Assembly: GCF_030272615.1 (NCBI RefSeq)
Contig: NC_081412.1
Coordinates: 343,473,870 to 343,537,869 of the forward strand
Direction: 5' to 3'
Length of the DNA stretch: 64,000 nt
Source of the DNA: Cryptomeria japonica
Lineage: Eukaryota > Streptophyta > Pinopsida > Cupressales > Cupressaceae
This document shows positions 32,878 to 46,375 of this stretch, piece after piece. The first letter of the stretch is position 1. Each line of letters begins with the position of its first letter. Below the pieces are notes generated by a model, which worked only from the letters and a program-made list of their open reading frames with translations, had not been told where the DNA came from and did not search any database. The position numbers and the translations under genes were made by a program.

Positions 32878-34040
32878 TATGATGCATCAAATTCTACTTG
32901 TTCTTGTATTTATGTGGGGATAACGGTCTGCAATGCAAATACAAAAATGAGTGAAGTTATACGCCATTATGAGTAGCTAATTCATTCATTTAAAAACTTT
33001 AAAAATGGTGTTGGGTGGTATTATGTTGTCGGAGCATTTGCGGGATACACCTGAATGCCTAATCATATTACGTGTAGGAGCGCCAGAGCTTGGATAGCCT
33101 GCCCCACACCTTCCTTTACTTGAATATTTTGTGTATTTGCCTAAATAATATTTCTCATGCTTATTTTATTTGGTAACACTAACGTTCAGAATTGCACACC
33201 TTACACTTCCCCATTAGTTTTGGGATTTGGGCTTCTTTTGACGTGCTTGTCTTTTTATGTGCTCACTAGTTCTTCATTATTATGTCATGGTCTACTCATA
33301 TAAAAATTAATAAATTATTTGAAGTTTTCACTGATTATTTAGGGACTATTATATTATTCGTGCTTTTATATTTACATTAGTATTTATATACTTAGCAATT
33401 GATAGATGTATCGTAGGGTTGTCAGTTATCAACTTTATTTATTTATATGTTGTTAAATTGACTGGTTAAGGGATTAAACATCGGAAGGATCAATTGTCCA
33501 ATAAAGTTCTCAAGGGGTTCAAGGTGGAACTCTATTTTGTCTTTATAGTTTCTTAGATTATTCATATGTGCAAAAGATTGATTTTCAGAACCAAATTCAA
33601 TCTAATTATGCATTAAATACAAATCGATATCTTGTTACAAAATTGAATCTTTATAATTGTTTGGTATAAATCTTGTCCGATGTATCTAAGAACATGTGAT
33701 TATGAATTATAGTTCAAAAGTTATTATCAAAATAATAGTGTTTTTGTTGATCATAGAGTTTAATTATTTTTAATCAATTAATTAACTAATTTATTTATTT
33801 TAAAATAAAAGCTATGATGTGAAAACTTAATTTCTGACTTTGAAAACATCATTCCTAAAGAGGGCATAAAGTTAGGCAAGGCTTGGATGCCTTTTATTAT
33901 CTAAGTAGGATATTCTTGAATTAGGATATTCTTGAAGCCATGGTTCTTGGCCAAATAATGAAAAGATGATGAACATCTCTTTAATGTAGATGCTATATCA
34001 TGGGTAAGTGCATTATAAGATGGAGAACAAAAAAAATGAC
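32878..34040. other. 3' flank of the MSL10-like gene
   Basis: This AT-rich interval should hold the 3' untranslated region of the channel gene in its first few hundred bases. I see no canonical AATAAA close to the stop and no other gene or repeat. Confidence 0.5.
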
Positions 34041-34641
34041 CACTAGTAGAAAAAAACATCTTAAATAGACAAAACGTGTACATGTTGTACATGTTAGTCT
34101 TGGGAAATTTGAGCCAAAACACGTACATGTTTTTTAAATTAAAAATGTGTGTTTTTAAAAATAAAAAAAATACATGTGTTATGGTTAGCAAGCAAAACAC
34201 GTACGCGTTTTGCTTACATTAAGGTAGAAAAGAAACATGGTTCTGGATGCTAATTCCTTTGGCCTTCCCTTAGTTTGATTTCATCAGGATATATACATAA
34301 AATATAACATTTATGTATATTTTTCTTATATTTTAATATTTTATGTATATATTGTCAGGATGTTTGAGAGTGGTTTCAGATCTCTAGGAATCATAATGCA
34401 AACTATTGATTTTAGATCTTATAATTTTTTAGACAATGAAATTTCAGTAATCAATGGACTTATATCATCATTCTCTTGCTATCTCTCTATCTCATGCTCT
34501 TTGTCTCCCCTAGGTTATAAACCTATCTATTTTCCAATCTCTCTCCTCCTTCTCTACCTCTCTCTATGCCACTCTCTCATCTCTCCCCAAGATCTAGATC
34601 TTATAATTTCTTGGACTTTTCAAATTTTAGTAATCACTAAG

Positions 34642-34642
<1 letters not shown>

Positions 34643-34684
<42 letters not shown>
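34643..34684. repeat. (TC)n microsatellite
   Basis: Uninterrupted CT dinucleotide run in the left arm of the palindrome. Confidence 0.95.
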
Positions 34685-34685
<1 letters not shown>

Positions 34686-34818
34686 AACCTATCTCTCTTC
34701 CTATCACTCTCCGTCTCCCTTTCTCTCCCCCATCTCTCTATCTCACTTTTTCCTCTCCCCAAGATTTAAACCTATCTCTCACCTTTCTTTATATCTCCCC
34801 TCTTTTCTCTAATGAATG

Positions 34819-34820
<2 letters not shown>

Positions 34821-34874
<54 letters not shown>
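34821..34874. repeat. (CT)n microsatellite
   Basis: Uninterrupted CT dinucleotide run in the left arm of the palindrome. Confidence 0.95.
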
Positions 34875-34877
<3 letters not shown>

Positions 34878-35583
34878 CTCTCTTTTCATTTCTCTCTACT
34901 TTTATCTCCCCTAACTCTACCTCCTTCCCTCTTCGTACTCTCTCTCTAACTATTTGCCCTCCCTCTCTTTGAATACCCATCCTTCCCTCCCTCACTCCAA
35001 ATATCCCCTCCACTTCTGTCTATCTCACCGCTCTCTATCTCTCTCCTTCCCTCTCTACCTCTCTCTCTCTCTCTCTAATTCAAAGAGAGATAGGGTAGAT
35101 AGAGATAAGTAGTTAGAGAGAGAGAGAGAGTATGGAGATGGAAGGAGGGAGGGAGAGAGGGAGGGAAAGAAAGGGAGAGAGGTACGGAGAGAGAGAATGA
35201 GGTGAGATAAATTGTAGTATGGAGGGAAGGAGGTAGAGAATTAGGGGAGATAAAAGTAAAGAGGGATGGAAAGAGAGGTAGGTAGAGAGAGGGAGAGGGA
35301 GATAAGAGAGTAGGAGGGAAGATAGATGGATAGAGAGAGAGGAGTTAAATACAAAAAGGGAGAGGGGAGATGAAGAGTATAGACAGATGGGTAAGTAGAG
35401 AGGTGGAGGGAGGGATGTATGGATAGAGAGACAAGGTGAGAGGCAGATTTATTTAGAGAAATAGAGGTAGGTAGGGAAGGAGGGAGATGTATGGATAGAG
35501 GGAAAGGGGAGATAGATATAAGTAGAGATATAAGGGGAGAGAGAGGAGGGAAGGAGATCTATGTAGAAAAATAAAGGGAGTGA

Positions 35584-35588
<5 letters not shown>

Positions 35589-35649
<61 letters not shown>
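35589..35649. repeat. (GA)n microsatellite
   Basis: Uninterrupted AG dinucleotide run in the right arm, on the strand opposite to the CT runs of the left arm. Confidence 0.95.
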
Positions 35650-35651
<2 letters not shown>

Positions 35652-35851
35652 TTTAGATCTTGGGGTGGAGAGGAGGGAGAGTGATAGGGAGAGATAGGTA
35701 TAAAGCTTGAGGGAGACAAAGATAGTGAGATAAAGAGAAATAGAGAGGGAAGGAGAGAGGAAGGGATATAGAGGTATGTGGAGAGAGGGAGAAGGGAGAT
35801 AGAGGTTAGTACATAGGGAAAGGTTGAGAGTGAGGTAAGTAGAGAAGAAGC

Positions 35852-35966
<115 letters not shown>

Positions 35967-36939
35967 GTACATAAGTAAATGAAGGGAGTAATGGGAGGTA
36001 TGTAGGGAGAGGGAGAGAAGAGATAGAGATAAGTAGAGAGAAGGAAGGAAAGAGAGAAGTGGGGAGGGGGAGAGAGAGGTTAGATAGAGAGGAGAGAATA
36101 TGTGTGAGGTAGGTAGAGAAGAGAGGGGAGATACAAAGTAGAAGGGTGAGAGAAATAGGTTTAGAGATTAGGGAGAGGAGAGAATGATATAGAAAGATGG
36201 GGGAGAGAGAGGGAGAGGTAGAGTGATAGGAAGAGATATAGGTATAGGGATTGAGGGAGACAAAGAGATTGAAATAGAGATATAGAGAATGATAATAGTA
36301 GTTTAGTGATTATTGAAATTTGAGTGTGTGAGAAATTATAAGATCGAGAGCTTCAAGAGAGAGGAGAGAGTGAGATAGAGAGAGACAGAGAGGGAGGAGA
36401 GATATAGGAAAATATATAGGTCTAGAGATTGGGGGAGACAAAGAGAGTGAGAGAAAGATAACAAGAGAATGATGATATAAGCTCACTGATTACTGAAATT
36501 TGACTGTCTAAAAAATTATAAGATCTCCTAAAATCTAGAATCTGTATTATGACTCCTGGAGATCTTAAACCACTCTTAGACATCTTGACAATATAGATAC
36601 ATAAAATATAAGTTAAAGTATAAGAAAGATAAAAGACAAAATATTAACTTAAATATTATATATTATGTATATATCCTAATGAAAAACCTAAGGTAAAGTT
36701 AGAGAATTAGCATTTAAGTCCATGTTCCTTATCTAGCTTAATGTAAGCAAAACACATACACATTCTGCTTGCTAAGCATATCACGTACATGTTAATATGC
36801 ATGCATGTTTTTTTGCATAAAAGCACGCATGTGTATTTTTTTAAATAATGCGCATGTGTTAGCCCCCCCTACAATTTTCCATTTTTAATGATCAAGCCCG
36901 CAGGTTGCCTTATGGTGTCTTTATTTATTTCGAGTCTAT

Positions 36940-37390
36940 TTGTACTCCTTCATATTGAACTTAAGTCGTTGAACTCTTAAAAAAAATAGTTCAAAAGGTT
37001 CAAGGTTCAAGGCGCATTTTAGAAAAAAGGTCATCAACGGTCTGTGTCTCCACTAAAGCAAGCACGTTATTGTTGTGTGTTTTGAACTTTGAACCCGTGA
37101 ACCATTTGTCTTTTCGGTTCAAAGGTTCAAAAGGTTCAAAATGTCATTGTGAGTCACGACTATGTGATGTTTCTTAACGAGCGGATGTCAATATGTGTTA
37201 AGTTGGTTTTGAACTTTGAACCCGTGAACCATTTGGCTTTTCGGTTCAACGGTTCAAATGTTTTGTTTGATAATCATAATTATTGCTCATTCCCGATATT
37301 GTTTTGTGCCGCTAGTTCATTGTTGTACTTTCTGGTTGAACTTGAACCATTGAACTCTTCGTGAGATGGTTCAAGGTTCATAAGTTTTGC
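36940..37390. repeat. GGTTCAA / TTGAACC repeat cluster
   Basis: The words GGTTCAA and TTGAACC recur in both orientations. A block of about 49 bp (TTTTGAACTTTGAACCCGTG and onward to CTTTTCGGTTCAA) occurs twice, near 37078 and 37207. It may be a degenerate miniature inverted-repeat element. No gene is seen from here to 37870. Confidence 0.6.
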
Positions 37391-37873
37391 TTGAAAATTG
37401 ATTCTAAGGCTTTTGTTTATACTGAAAGTGGCGCAACACGAAGGAATATTCCCAGTACCTAACAGTTTAAAATTTTAAACATGAAAAGCAATCATGAGAG
37501 CATCAACTGTTTGTGCAGAAGTGATGGATAATTAAGGTGTCAGATTTTTAGTCATTTCACTGTTACTTCACACGCATAAGTGAATCATTATGAAGCGTGT
37601 GTGGTTTCCTTGATGTTTTCTCGTCTGTTCAAAAGGAATATATGAATTCATCTCCATAATTTGTAAGGGTCGCAACTGCTATAATTGAGCAAATTAGAAG
37701 CGCTGAAGGTAAATTCAACTCTGATTTCCTGTGAAGGTTTCCAGTTTCATGGTGGTAATGGGTAAGTTCAGATGATTCCCCTATGCTGCATTTCTTTAGT
37801 TCTGAAGATTTATCAGTGTAGGAAGAAAATCTTTAGCTTGTTGGAATAAAACTCTAGCCTATTTTAGAATTGC

Positions 37874-40800
37874 TTGGTTAGAAATATAGATAGGAAGTAT
37901 GAGGCTGGTATTGCCGAAGCTTGGCCAGACCTCGTGTCTAGTGAGCATGTTACCAGAGCAGAATCCTTGGCTCATGCTGATTTAGGGGATTTCCTAGAAA
38001 GAACCAAGAACCCTCAAACTGGTTCAATGATGGCGAAAATAGTGAAAAGTGGTCTTGTTGAAGCAGCTGCATTTCTGCTTGTTGCACCATGTCCAGATTT
38101 GGTGATTGCTGACATGAATAGGTATGATGCAGAGAATAGATGTATAAGAGCCAGTGATGGTGAGCCACTAGTTAGTATCAACAGAGAAACAATAATGGTG
38201 GCGATGGGAATCCCACACAAGGAATTATATGAGGATTGGACTATTGGGACCTCATACGCCTACTTCTCAGAGAAAAAGAGTATGTACAGGAGTGTAATTG
38301 CTAGGAATTGGCTCCTCAAAGTTCAAAGAGGAGGGTCACGACTGCCAAAGCCCCTGACTAGAGAGCATTTCGTCACATAAGTGCGAGACATTGTGATACT
38401 TCTGAATAGGCTGAAGGGAAATTCACACTCCTTTTACTGGGAATATTGGATGTATTTTTACATTCAGGTGTTGTTATCTGGTGACAGATACCTTGATTGG
38501 GCTCAGGTAATTGCCGAGAGACTTCATGAAAGCTTGAGTAACTTTGTGGGAATGTCTAGTTTTTATATGTCCTCTTACCTTTTCTACATATAGCTTGTAC
38601 AAGAGTTTGGCTTGGTTTGCTAAATGAATCATGGGTGGATGGCATGAAGATATATAATTATTATCCTTTGTTACAACAACAAGAAAATGTAGAATGAATT
38701 GATAGATGGAATGGTGCCTTCATAGGAAAACTTGCTTTTGAGCTCCAGGGTCATGTGAACAAGAGGATGTCAGATGAAGCAATGAAATTTATAAGTATAT
38801 ATGGTAGCTTCTTTAATCAATTTCCCAGGTTCACCTACCTTCGGGTAGGTGGTTTCGAAGGTCAACCATTCAAGCTACCTAGGTATGTCTTTGACAACTA
38901 TGTGCTTATAGAGGTGAGCAGGAAACTAGCTTACATTGATAAAAGGTTGGGAGCAAAAGGTGAATCCGAAGTTGTCTTCCCTGTTGAACTGGGATACTAC
39001 AGCTGCAAATCCGTATCTGATGCTCTAAATTTGGAATTGGAATTTAAAAAGATGGACCTTCAGCCTTATGTTGCAAGACGTAGGTTTGATAGCAAAGGTT
39101 ATGCCATTGAAAATCTAAATATGGAAAAACATTTTTGTCATGAACCTCAATTGGAGGATTATTGGGAGAATTGCAACGACGAATATGAAGTAAGAAGAAG
39201 ACTGTGGTCAAGGTTTACTTTGCAGCAAATAGTCACCATGAATATTTCTATCAATATATCTGGAGTGCAGGAGGATACAGGGGAGGATATTCTGGATCCT
39301 GAGTTCAATACAAAGGTTCAAGGAAAGCCAATCCCCAAGGTTGATTGGAATAAAAAGGAGGATGACAGTATTCAAGATAGAACTTTTAATGTTATAAGAA
39401 GAACTGAGAGATGGTTGAGGGATCAAAATTTTAAAAAGGGATCGCTCATATCCTCACATGAACTAATAGTTGATTCACACATTGTGACTCGATCTCCCAT
39501 TTCCACCATTAATGAAATTGTTAATGTTGCAGGTGGTTCAAGGCCTATTGTTGAAAAAATCCAACCTAGGAGATCAAAGAGGTCATCATCAGGTTCTACA
39601 GCCGCCCAAGTAACTCGGTCCAGGAGCAAGAAAAAGAGTAAAGAGCCCATATTGAGTCAGATTGTAGTGGACCTGGATCTTAGTGAAGAGGTAGAAGCAG
39701 TAATGGATCAACATGATTTAGGTGAGCCTGCGATGCAGGAAATGGACATAAGAAAAGAAATAGAGAGTGAACTAGATCCCATGAACACCCTGGTTATTGT
39801 CAATTCACCAGATACTCAGGCAATTCCTCCACCCAAGGAACCTGCGAACACACCATGATGGTTGGAAGTTGTTGTTGGGAAGAAACAAAGTGTAGTTCTG
39901 ATTACAATCCCTATAGAAGACATGGTCAACAAATGTCTTGGAAAGGTCTCCAAGCCAAAAAGACTCAAGACGCAGACAATGCTTGAGGTGGATGAAGCAA
40001 CAGGTCACTAGATGGCTGAGATAGCCAAACCTATTCCAGATAGAGATGTAGACCAAGCTACCGAGGAGGACTTTACAGCTGAAAAAATAGATCTGGGGGT
40101 TGCTTCGCGTGCTGTCGATGTCAAACATTTAGAGTCTTCCACAAAGAGAATAATTTCTAGAACATGGAAAGACAAGAAGGATAAAAAGGAGTTGAAGCAA
40201 ATTGTCACTCAGATGGTCGAGTACATCAATTCCATTCACCATCCAAATCCCCAACCTCTATCACAGGTGCCAGTGTCTTTTGATCCCAAATCTCTGGCCA
40301 ACCAAATAATGTTGGACCAGGTTCAAAGAAATAGAATAGTCACAGAGATGTTCAATAAATGGTTAGATCTTATAATTCAACAAGGATCAGACTATATCGT
40401 CAATCTGGTAAATGTTTATAAGGATGCTGAGACTGTGAGCAAGGAGCTGGAGTTAGAGGTCGTGGCCTGGGAGAAGGAAAGAATCAAATGGGTGGCAGTT
40501 CTGGCACAAATGAATAACATACAAAAATATGGAGTGATAAAATTCCTAGCCAAAAAACCAGTGGAAAACTTGGATGATAATGTACTATATGTATCAAGGA
40601 AAAATGTGGAGTGGTGTAATTCAATTATAAAGCAGGGTCATGAAGAATCCACTAAACTGCTCAAGTGACTGACAGATTTAATTGGTACAATGCAGAAGGA
40701 TCTCAAGTGCATTGACATCCAACTCATGAAAGACGATGCAAAGAGGATTGAAGCCGCCGCGGATATGACAAATATCTTCCAAGAAAGGATACAATTCATT

Positions 40801-41010
40801 CAGAAGACAAAATCCTTGATTGTGGATGATTTTTTAAAAGTAGCCAGGATCGAGTCAATGCTTGCGGTCTGTTTCGATCATCTGGAAGCGCACAAGGAAA
40901 AGGTGGCACAAGAAAATATGGACAAGGAGGTGTGGAAGCAACGAATCCAACACATTGGACTCCCTTACTTTCAGGTCATCCTGAACTTCTCGATGGCACA
41001 TTTAGAATGA
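37874..41010 (+). pseudogene. Family A-like large protein with coiled-coil C-terminus, broken by nonsense codons
   Basis: A reading frame of about 1,040 codons can be followed with little loss. It is broken by stops at 38378, 38695, 39856, 40009 and 40666 and by one single-base frameshift near 38590. The N-terminal block (NRYDAENRCIRASDGEPLVS, then GIPHKELYEDW) resembles the minus-strand pseudogene at 5811-6664. The middle (38755-39600) has aromatic-rich text such as EDYWENCNDEYEVRRRLWSR. A basic stretch (RRSKRSSSG, then RSRSKKKSKE, near 39570-39650) looks like a nuclear signal. The last 330 codons are charged and helical, probably coiled coil. All five stops could come from C-to-T change or from TGG. 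I recognise no named domain. It resembles repeat-borne ORFs more than a host gene. Confidence 0.5.
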
Positions 41011-42928
41011 CGTGGTGTGTACAGCTCGGCGATAAAGCAGGACAAACTAGTAACTTCCTCTGCCACGGTGGAGTCATGATTGATTAGGGAATGAGCTGTC
41101 AGCCTCTTTGTGGTTGTTATTTTAGTTTTTCCCATTTTAGAAAACGATTTCTTTAACCTATGGTTAAAGTAAAAGTTTTAATTGTTATGTAAAAACTATG
41201 AGCCTGGAGGTTATTTAAGCTAGGAAGTTTGTTTTCGCAAGGGCTGGAAAAAATGTGATTTTTTGAGCAGCAAACAATATTTGTTTTTCTATGAATTTCT
41301 TTAAACTGGAAGGACTGATTTATCAATAAAAATGGTTATGGTGTGCAGTCTTTGAATCTGTGTGTTTAAAGATTGGCGATCCTTCTCTTGGGAAATCTAC
41401 TATGTGCATGATAGCATTTTGTTTATCAGTTAATTCTATGTTTTTTCAGAATTCATTGTTATTATTAATTGTTAGCTGATTCATTGTGGATTGAGTTGTG
41501 CTGATTCCCCTTGTCATGTGAGTCATGAGAGAGTATCGATCAGAATCACTACTGCTTTGCATTTGCTATGCTCTGAATTTATAAAATGGACATGTGTGAG
41601 AAACTGAGTCTATGAGCTCTTATTTAATCTTTAGATTATTCTCTCTGTTTTATGTTGATGACATTCCTTTGTGTTGATAGATGAACGCTAAAGCCTTTTT
41701 ATGCTTTCTGGTTAAAAGCATCTTTATTTCAAATGTTTTCCTGTGTAAATTCATTGTAAATCATATGAGGAGCTTCCCTCTAATGCAAAGGATGGTTTTG
41801 ATTAGTTCATCCAACTGTTGGTTTATTTGTGTCCTTTCATTAAGGGGTGTACAAAAGTCATATTACTATTTAGAGAAAACAAATATTACAATTTCAAGAA
41901 AGGGACAAATTTGTTAACCAACAATATGCATTCTTAATTAAAATAACACATATGTGTTTTTCCTTGTACTTAGCCTTGGATGACAAGCCTTAGGCTTGGG
42001 AGCTTCATTTCCCTCCTTTTTATGTGTTTTCTTCTTCTAATTTGGTTTCTCAACTTCATCGTCATCAGGTTTATACATTATCAAATGGGTATTTGTAAAA
42101 TTACAACCATAATTTCCCCCGTCTTTTGAGATTTCTAACAATATATTTGTTTTATAGATTTGAACAACAACATATTAATTTTTAATTTGTTTTACCAATG
42201 TCTCCAAAGTTCTCAAAGAGACGTGTACCATTTTTTCAATAATTTTTGAACTACTTGTCCACATTAGAAACAAATTACATATTATTGTTCTTCACTTCAT
42301 TCTTTACACTTAATTTTTTTTTTGAATTTTTTATTATTTTGGTGCAAGTTATGTGACGTGCATGAACAAGTACCTGATTTTTAAGATGTGTCCACTTTGA
42401 AAATTCATTAAAAAAAAGCCTTAGCAAAAAATTACAAAAAATACACAACTTCTAGTACTCACTCTTAACTAGCTTTCTACCAAAGGATTTTTCAAAATAC
42501 CAAATCCAACTATAATTTTTTTGATGCACACACTAGACATTATGTTATGTTTTGCTAAAAGAAATAGGAACACTTTTTGTGTGTGCAAAAGATTTGACCC
42601 CCTTAATCTTATCTATTTTTAAAAAAAAATTAGTAGTTTGTAAACTAGATTCAGAATACTACAATTCTTGTTCTTTTGGTATCTTCAAATTTTGAGTGGA
42701 CAAGTCTCAAATAGCTCCTCCAAGTTCAAATTTAGTTGATTTCATAAAAAAATGGCCACTTATACCCACCTTTTTGTTCACCATCTTGTTGCATTTACCC
42801 TCATTATACATTTAGGATTTACCTTTGATCCTAAAATAAACACATTGGTCTTTTGAGCTATTGTTTCCTTATAATAAGACTTAAGTTAATTACATTCAAA
42901 ATTAGTTATCAAGTTTATTATTCATGAG
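41011..42928. other. AT-rich interval without recognisable gene
   Basis: No domain-bearing frame or clear repeat is seen between the family A-like pseudogene and the Copia insertion. Short frames, such as one at 41681-41917, match nothing I know. Confidence 0.5.
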
Positions 42929-42933
42929 AAGAG

Positions 42934-44213
42934 TGTTAGGATAACCGGTGAACAACTGAGAGGTGGGGGGGGGGGGGTGAAACAGTTGTTAACAAATTAT
43001 AACTTTTAATCCACAATACAACCTTAAACAAATCAAGTACCAGTAAAGCACATATAGATGTCGGTAAGAACATATACCGATAAATAATACAACAACAATT
43101 AATTAACCAAATAATTAATGAAAAGCAACCATACCACATAACACCATGATTTGTACGTGGAAAACCCGGAAAGGGAAAAACCACGATGGGAAGCCTACCC
43201 ATAGTCAGATGATACTTCTGCAGAAAGTATGTGATACAATGAGGGGACTGCACTTGCAGGAAGGCACACTGCCTAAAGCGTACGACTCATTACAAAAAGA
43301 GTCTCACTGACTACAGAGAGGCTACAACCATCTCAAGATAAATGGAAAACAATCCAATAGAGTGAACTGCCAAAAATAGCATCTACCATGCCTGATTACA
43401 ATCCCGATTAAGCTCAATGTTAGAGGACTAAATCCTCTTTTGAATCCAATTCGATCACCAATGATCAACCAACTCCTTTTCCTGAATGATATTACAATAT
43501 TCGCTCATTACATTCCTTGACCATGACCTTTCCTATAACCATGATACATTACAAAGAGTTTCTACCTCTTATTTATACAAACCCTAAGGCCTAAACCAAT
43601 TAGGTCGGCCACCTAAAAGATATTATAATAAGATCATTACATAATTCCAGATTACAATGATATGCCATGTTGGCTTAATAACAAATCCATAAATCCTCCT
43701 GAAACATCCCAATAACATGTAGAGTACACGTAGCATGATACCGGTCCATAATCTAGATAGGTACCAGACCTATTGTGGGTCCACCATGCCAAAGCAATGT
43801 CTTCAAGTAGTTGAAGCATGATCAAAGAACATCTTCAACATCCTAAAATCCATGAAGAAGCTGCACCAACATCGATTATGCATTATGTCATGGTTCCTCA
43901 ATGAAAGCTCTACCAGTAAAGCCTTAAACCAGTGCCAGTAAGGGTTTACCAGAGTGTATGATAGCATCCAATTACCAAGCCAATACCAACTAACCAAAAC
44001 ATGCTCATGGAGCATATAACACATGAAATCAAACATACTTCACTGATCCAAACATGCCGGAAGTATCCAACAGATAGTCTCTTCTACTGGTAACACTAGA
44101 TCGTCTACCGGTAACCAAAACCTGTCTGTCGGTAATCAACCATAACAACTAGTGTTGACATCAATGACAAAACACCAATGCAACACATAATCAATTCATC
44201 CATAATTCCAACA
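42934..44213 (-). repeat. 3' LTR of the 42.9-50.1 kb Copia
   Basis: On the plus strand it begins TGTTAGGATAACC and ends ATTCCAACA. A hairpin (AACAACTG 42951-42958 with CAGTTGTT 42983-42990) encloses a run of 13 G. Confidence 0.9.
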
Positions 44214-44237
44214 ATCTTCCCCTTTAGAATTGATGGC
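44214..44237 (-). other. Polypurine tract of the 42.9-50.1 kb Copia
   Basis: Read on the minus strand, GCCATCAATTCTAAAGGGGA ends just before the LTR. A duplicate of the motif (CATTGATGTCAAAGGAGGAG, minus) lies near 44390-44409. Confidence 0.75.
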
Positions 44238-44465
44238 AACACTAGATGTGAAAAACATATAAGTACCAAGAAGTGCCAAACAAGTATCCCCCTGTGGAAG
44301 ACAACCAACAATCTCTTGAACATCAATAGCTCTCCCCCTGCGAATGATATCTCTGTAAAGTTCTGAATGATTTTTCACATTACTATCACTCCTCCTTTGA
44401 CATCAATGCTATAAATCTGACAAAAATATCAAAGCAATGATATAAACCTATGAATCTCAAAGCTG

Positions 44466-44484
44466 ACTACTCCCCTTGAGTAGT
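44466..44484 (-). other. Conserved hairpin after the pol stop
   Basis: ACTACTC pairs with GAGTAGT around a 5-nt loop. It is the counterpart of 20581-20599 in the plus-strand Copia. Confidence 0.6.
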
Positions 44485-44557
44485 AGCACCACCCATCAGT
44501 GCCAGAATGAATAATGTATCTAATAATGCATAGCAGACTAATGACAAACTTCATCAA

Positions 44558-44905
44558 TCAAGTCTCTATCGGAGAGGCATAAACCCCTAACCCGTTTCTC
44601 AAATACTCAAATGATTCCTTAGACAGTGGTTTAGTGAATATATCTGCAATATGTTCTTTAGTGTTCACATAAACCAATTTGACTTCCTTTGCTTCTACCT
44701 TGTCCTTCAGAAAGTTATACTTTATTGAAATATGCTTAGTCTTAGAGTGAAATACCAGATTCTTAGACATGTCAATAGCTGCAGAGTTATCACAGTAGAT
44801 AAATACCGATTCACTACAATTTAACCTTATATCCTTCAACATTTGCTTCATCCACAAGACTTGAGTGCAATTAGTTGCAGCTGCAACATACTCAACTTTT
44901 GCAGT
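44558..44905 (-). pseudogene. Copia RNase H C-terminal part
   Basis: The open segment 44857-44558 contains YCDNSAAIDMSKNLVFHSKT and ADIFTKPLSKESFEYLR, the end of Copia RNase H. The block with the catalytic Glu just upstream (STAKVEYVAAATNC, near 44900-44860) is still readable but carries a substitution (AKVEY) where AEAEY is usual. Confidence 0.85.
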
Positions 44906-45190
44906 AGATAAATAAATGCATGACTATTTTTTGCTGATCCATGAAACCAGTTTCTTTCCAAGAAAGAAAGCTCCACCAGAAGTGCTCTTCCTGTCATCAA
45001 TATCTCCTACCCAATCTGAGTTAGTATATGCAATAAAGGGAAATCATCATTTTTTAGAATACCATAAACCATATTTTGTTGTTCCTTGCAAATACCAAAA
45101 TATTCTCTTTACTGCACATTCATGATTTTCTTTGGGATTACTTTGATATCTTGAAACAATACTTATTGCATTCATAATATCAGGTCCAAT

Positions 45191-45990
45191 CTAAGTTAGA
45201 TATAACAGACCACTAATCATAGACTTATACCTTGTCGGATTTACTGGTGTAGAAGTATCCTTGATAGATAATTTCTCACTTGTTGCCATAGGAGTACTTA
45301 CCGGTTTGGAATTATCCATACCAAACTTTTTCAACAATTCCCTTAGATACTTAGTTTGATAGATAAAAATGCCTTTGTCAATTTGAGTAATCTGCAAACC
45401 TAAGAAAAATATCATCTCACCAATCATGGACATTTAAAATTCATTCTTCATGTTGTTAGCAAATTCCATGCACAATTTATCTTCTCATCCAAAAATGATA
45501 TCATCAACAAATACTTCAATAATTAGAATATCATTATTAATGATCTTATAATATAAATTACTATCATCACTGCCTTTAGTAAACCAAGCTTCAAAAGATA
45601 TTTATCCAACCTTGCATACCAAGCTCTAGGAGCCTGTTTCAAACCATATAAAACTTTCTTCAATCTGCAAACCATATCTTTATCATCTGTCAGTGAAAAT
45701 CCATTAGGCTGCTCAATGTATACTTCTTCCTCAAGCTCACCATTCAAAAATGCACATTTAGCATCCATTTGATAAACCTTATAGTTCTTGTACGCTGCAT
45801 AGGCAAGAAATAGTCTAACAACTTCAATTCTAGCTACAGGTACAAATATCTCACCATAATCAATTCCTTCCATTTGAGAATATCCTTTACAAACCAATCT
45901 AGCTTTGTTCCTTACAACTTGACCATCCTCATTCAGTTTATTCCTGAAAACCCATTTAGTTCCAATAACATTCTTATTTTTTAGGTCAGG
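45191..45990 (-). pseudogene. Copia reverse transcriptase, interrupted
   Basis: The fragment 45897-45523 holds the [20 protein letters not shown] block, which carries the first catalytic Asp, and [13 protein letters not shown]. The VDD catalytic loop is readable near 45510-45490 (IEVFVDDIIFG) before a stop. The fragment 45433-45191 holds FFLGLQITQIDKGIFIYQTK. Stops and at least one frameshift separate them, so no active enzyme is expected. Confidence 0.9.
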
Positions 45991-46375
45991 GAACTAAAGA
46001 CCAAGTCTCATTTTTCTCTATCTGATTTAATTCATCTTCCATAGTCTTTAACCAATGTTTATCCTTACAAGCTTCAATAACAGTTGCCGGTTCAACTTGA
46101 GAAATAAGACATACCTCTTCATTTGCCAGATTTCTTCTTGTCATAACTCCCTTGTTCCTATCTCCAATGATTTAATCTTCAAAATGATTTAATCTTACAT
46201 ACCTTGGTGTCTTTTGAACTTCAGGTTCACCGCTCTGATCATCAGTCATAGTTGAATTTTATGATTGTGCTAGTGTAACTGTCTCAGCTTCCTGTACCGG
46301 TTGAGGCATTGCCGGTTCAGTTATGATCATTTCCACTGCCGGTTCCCTGTCATATGATATAGAATGATTTCTGTA

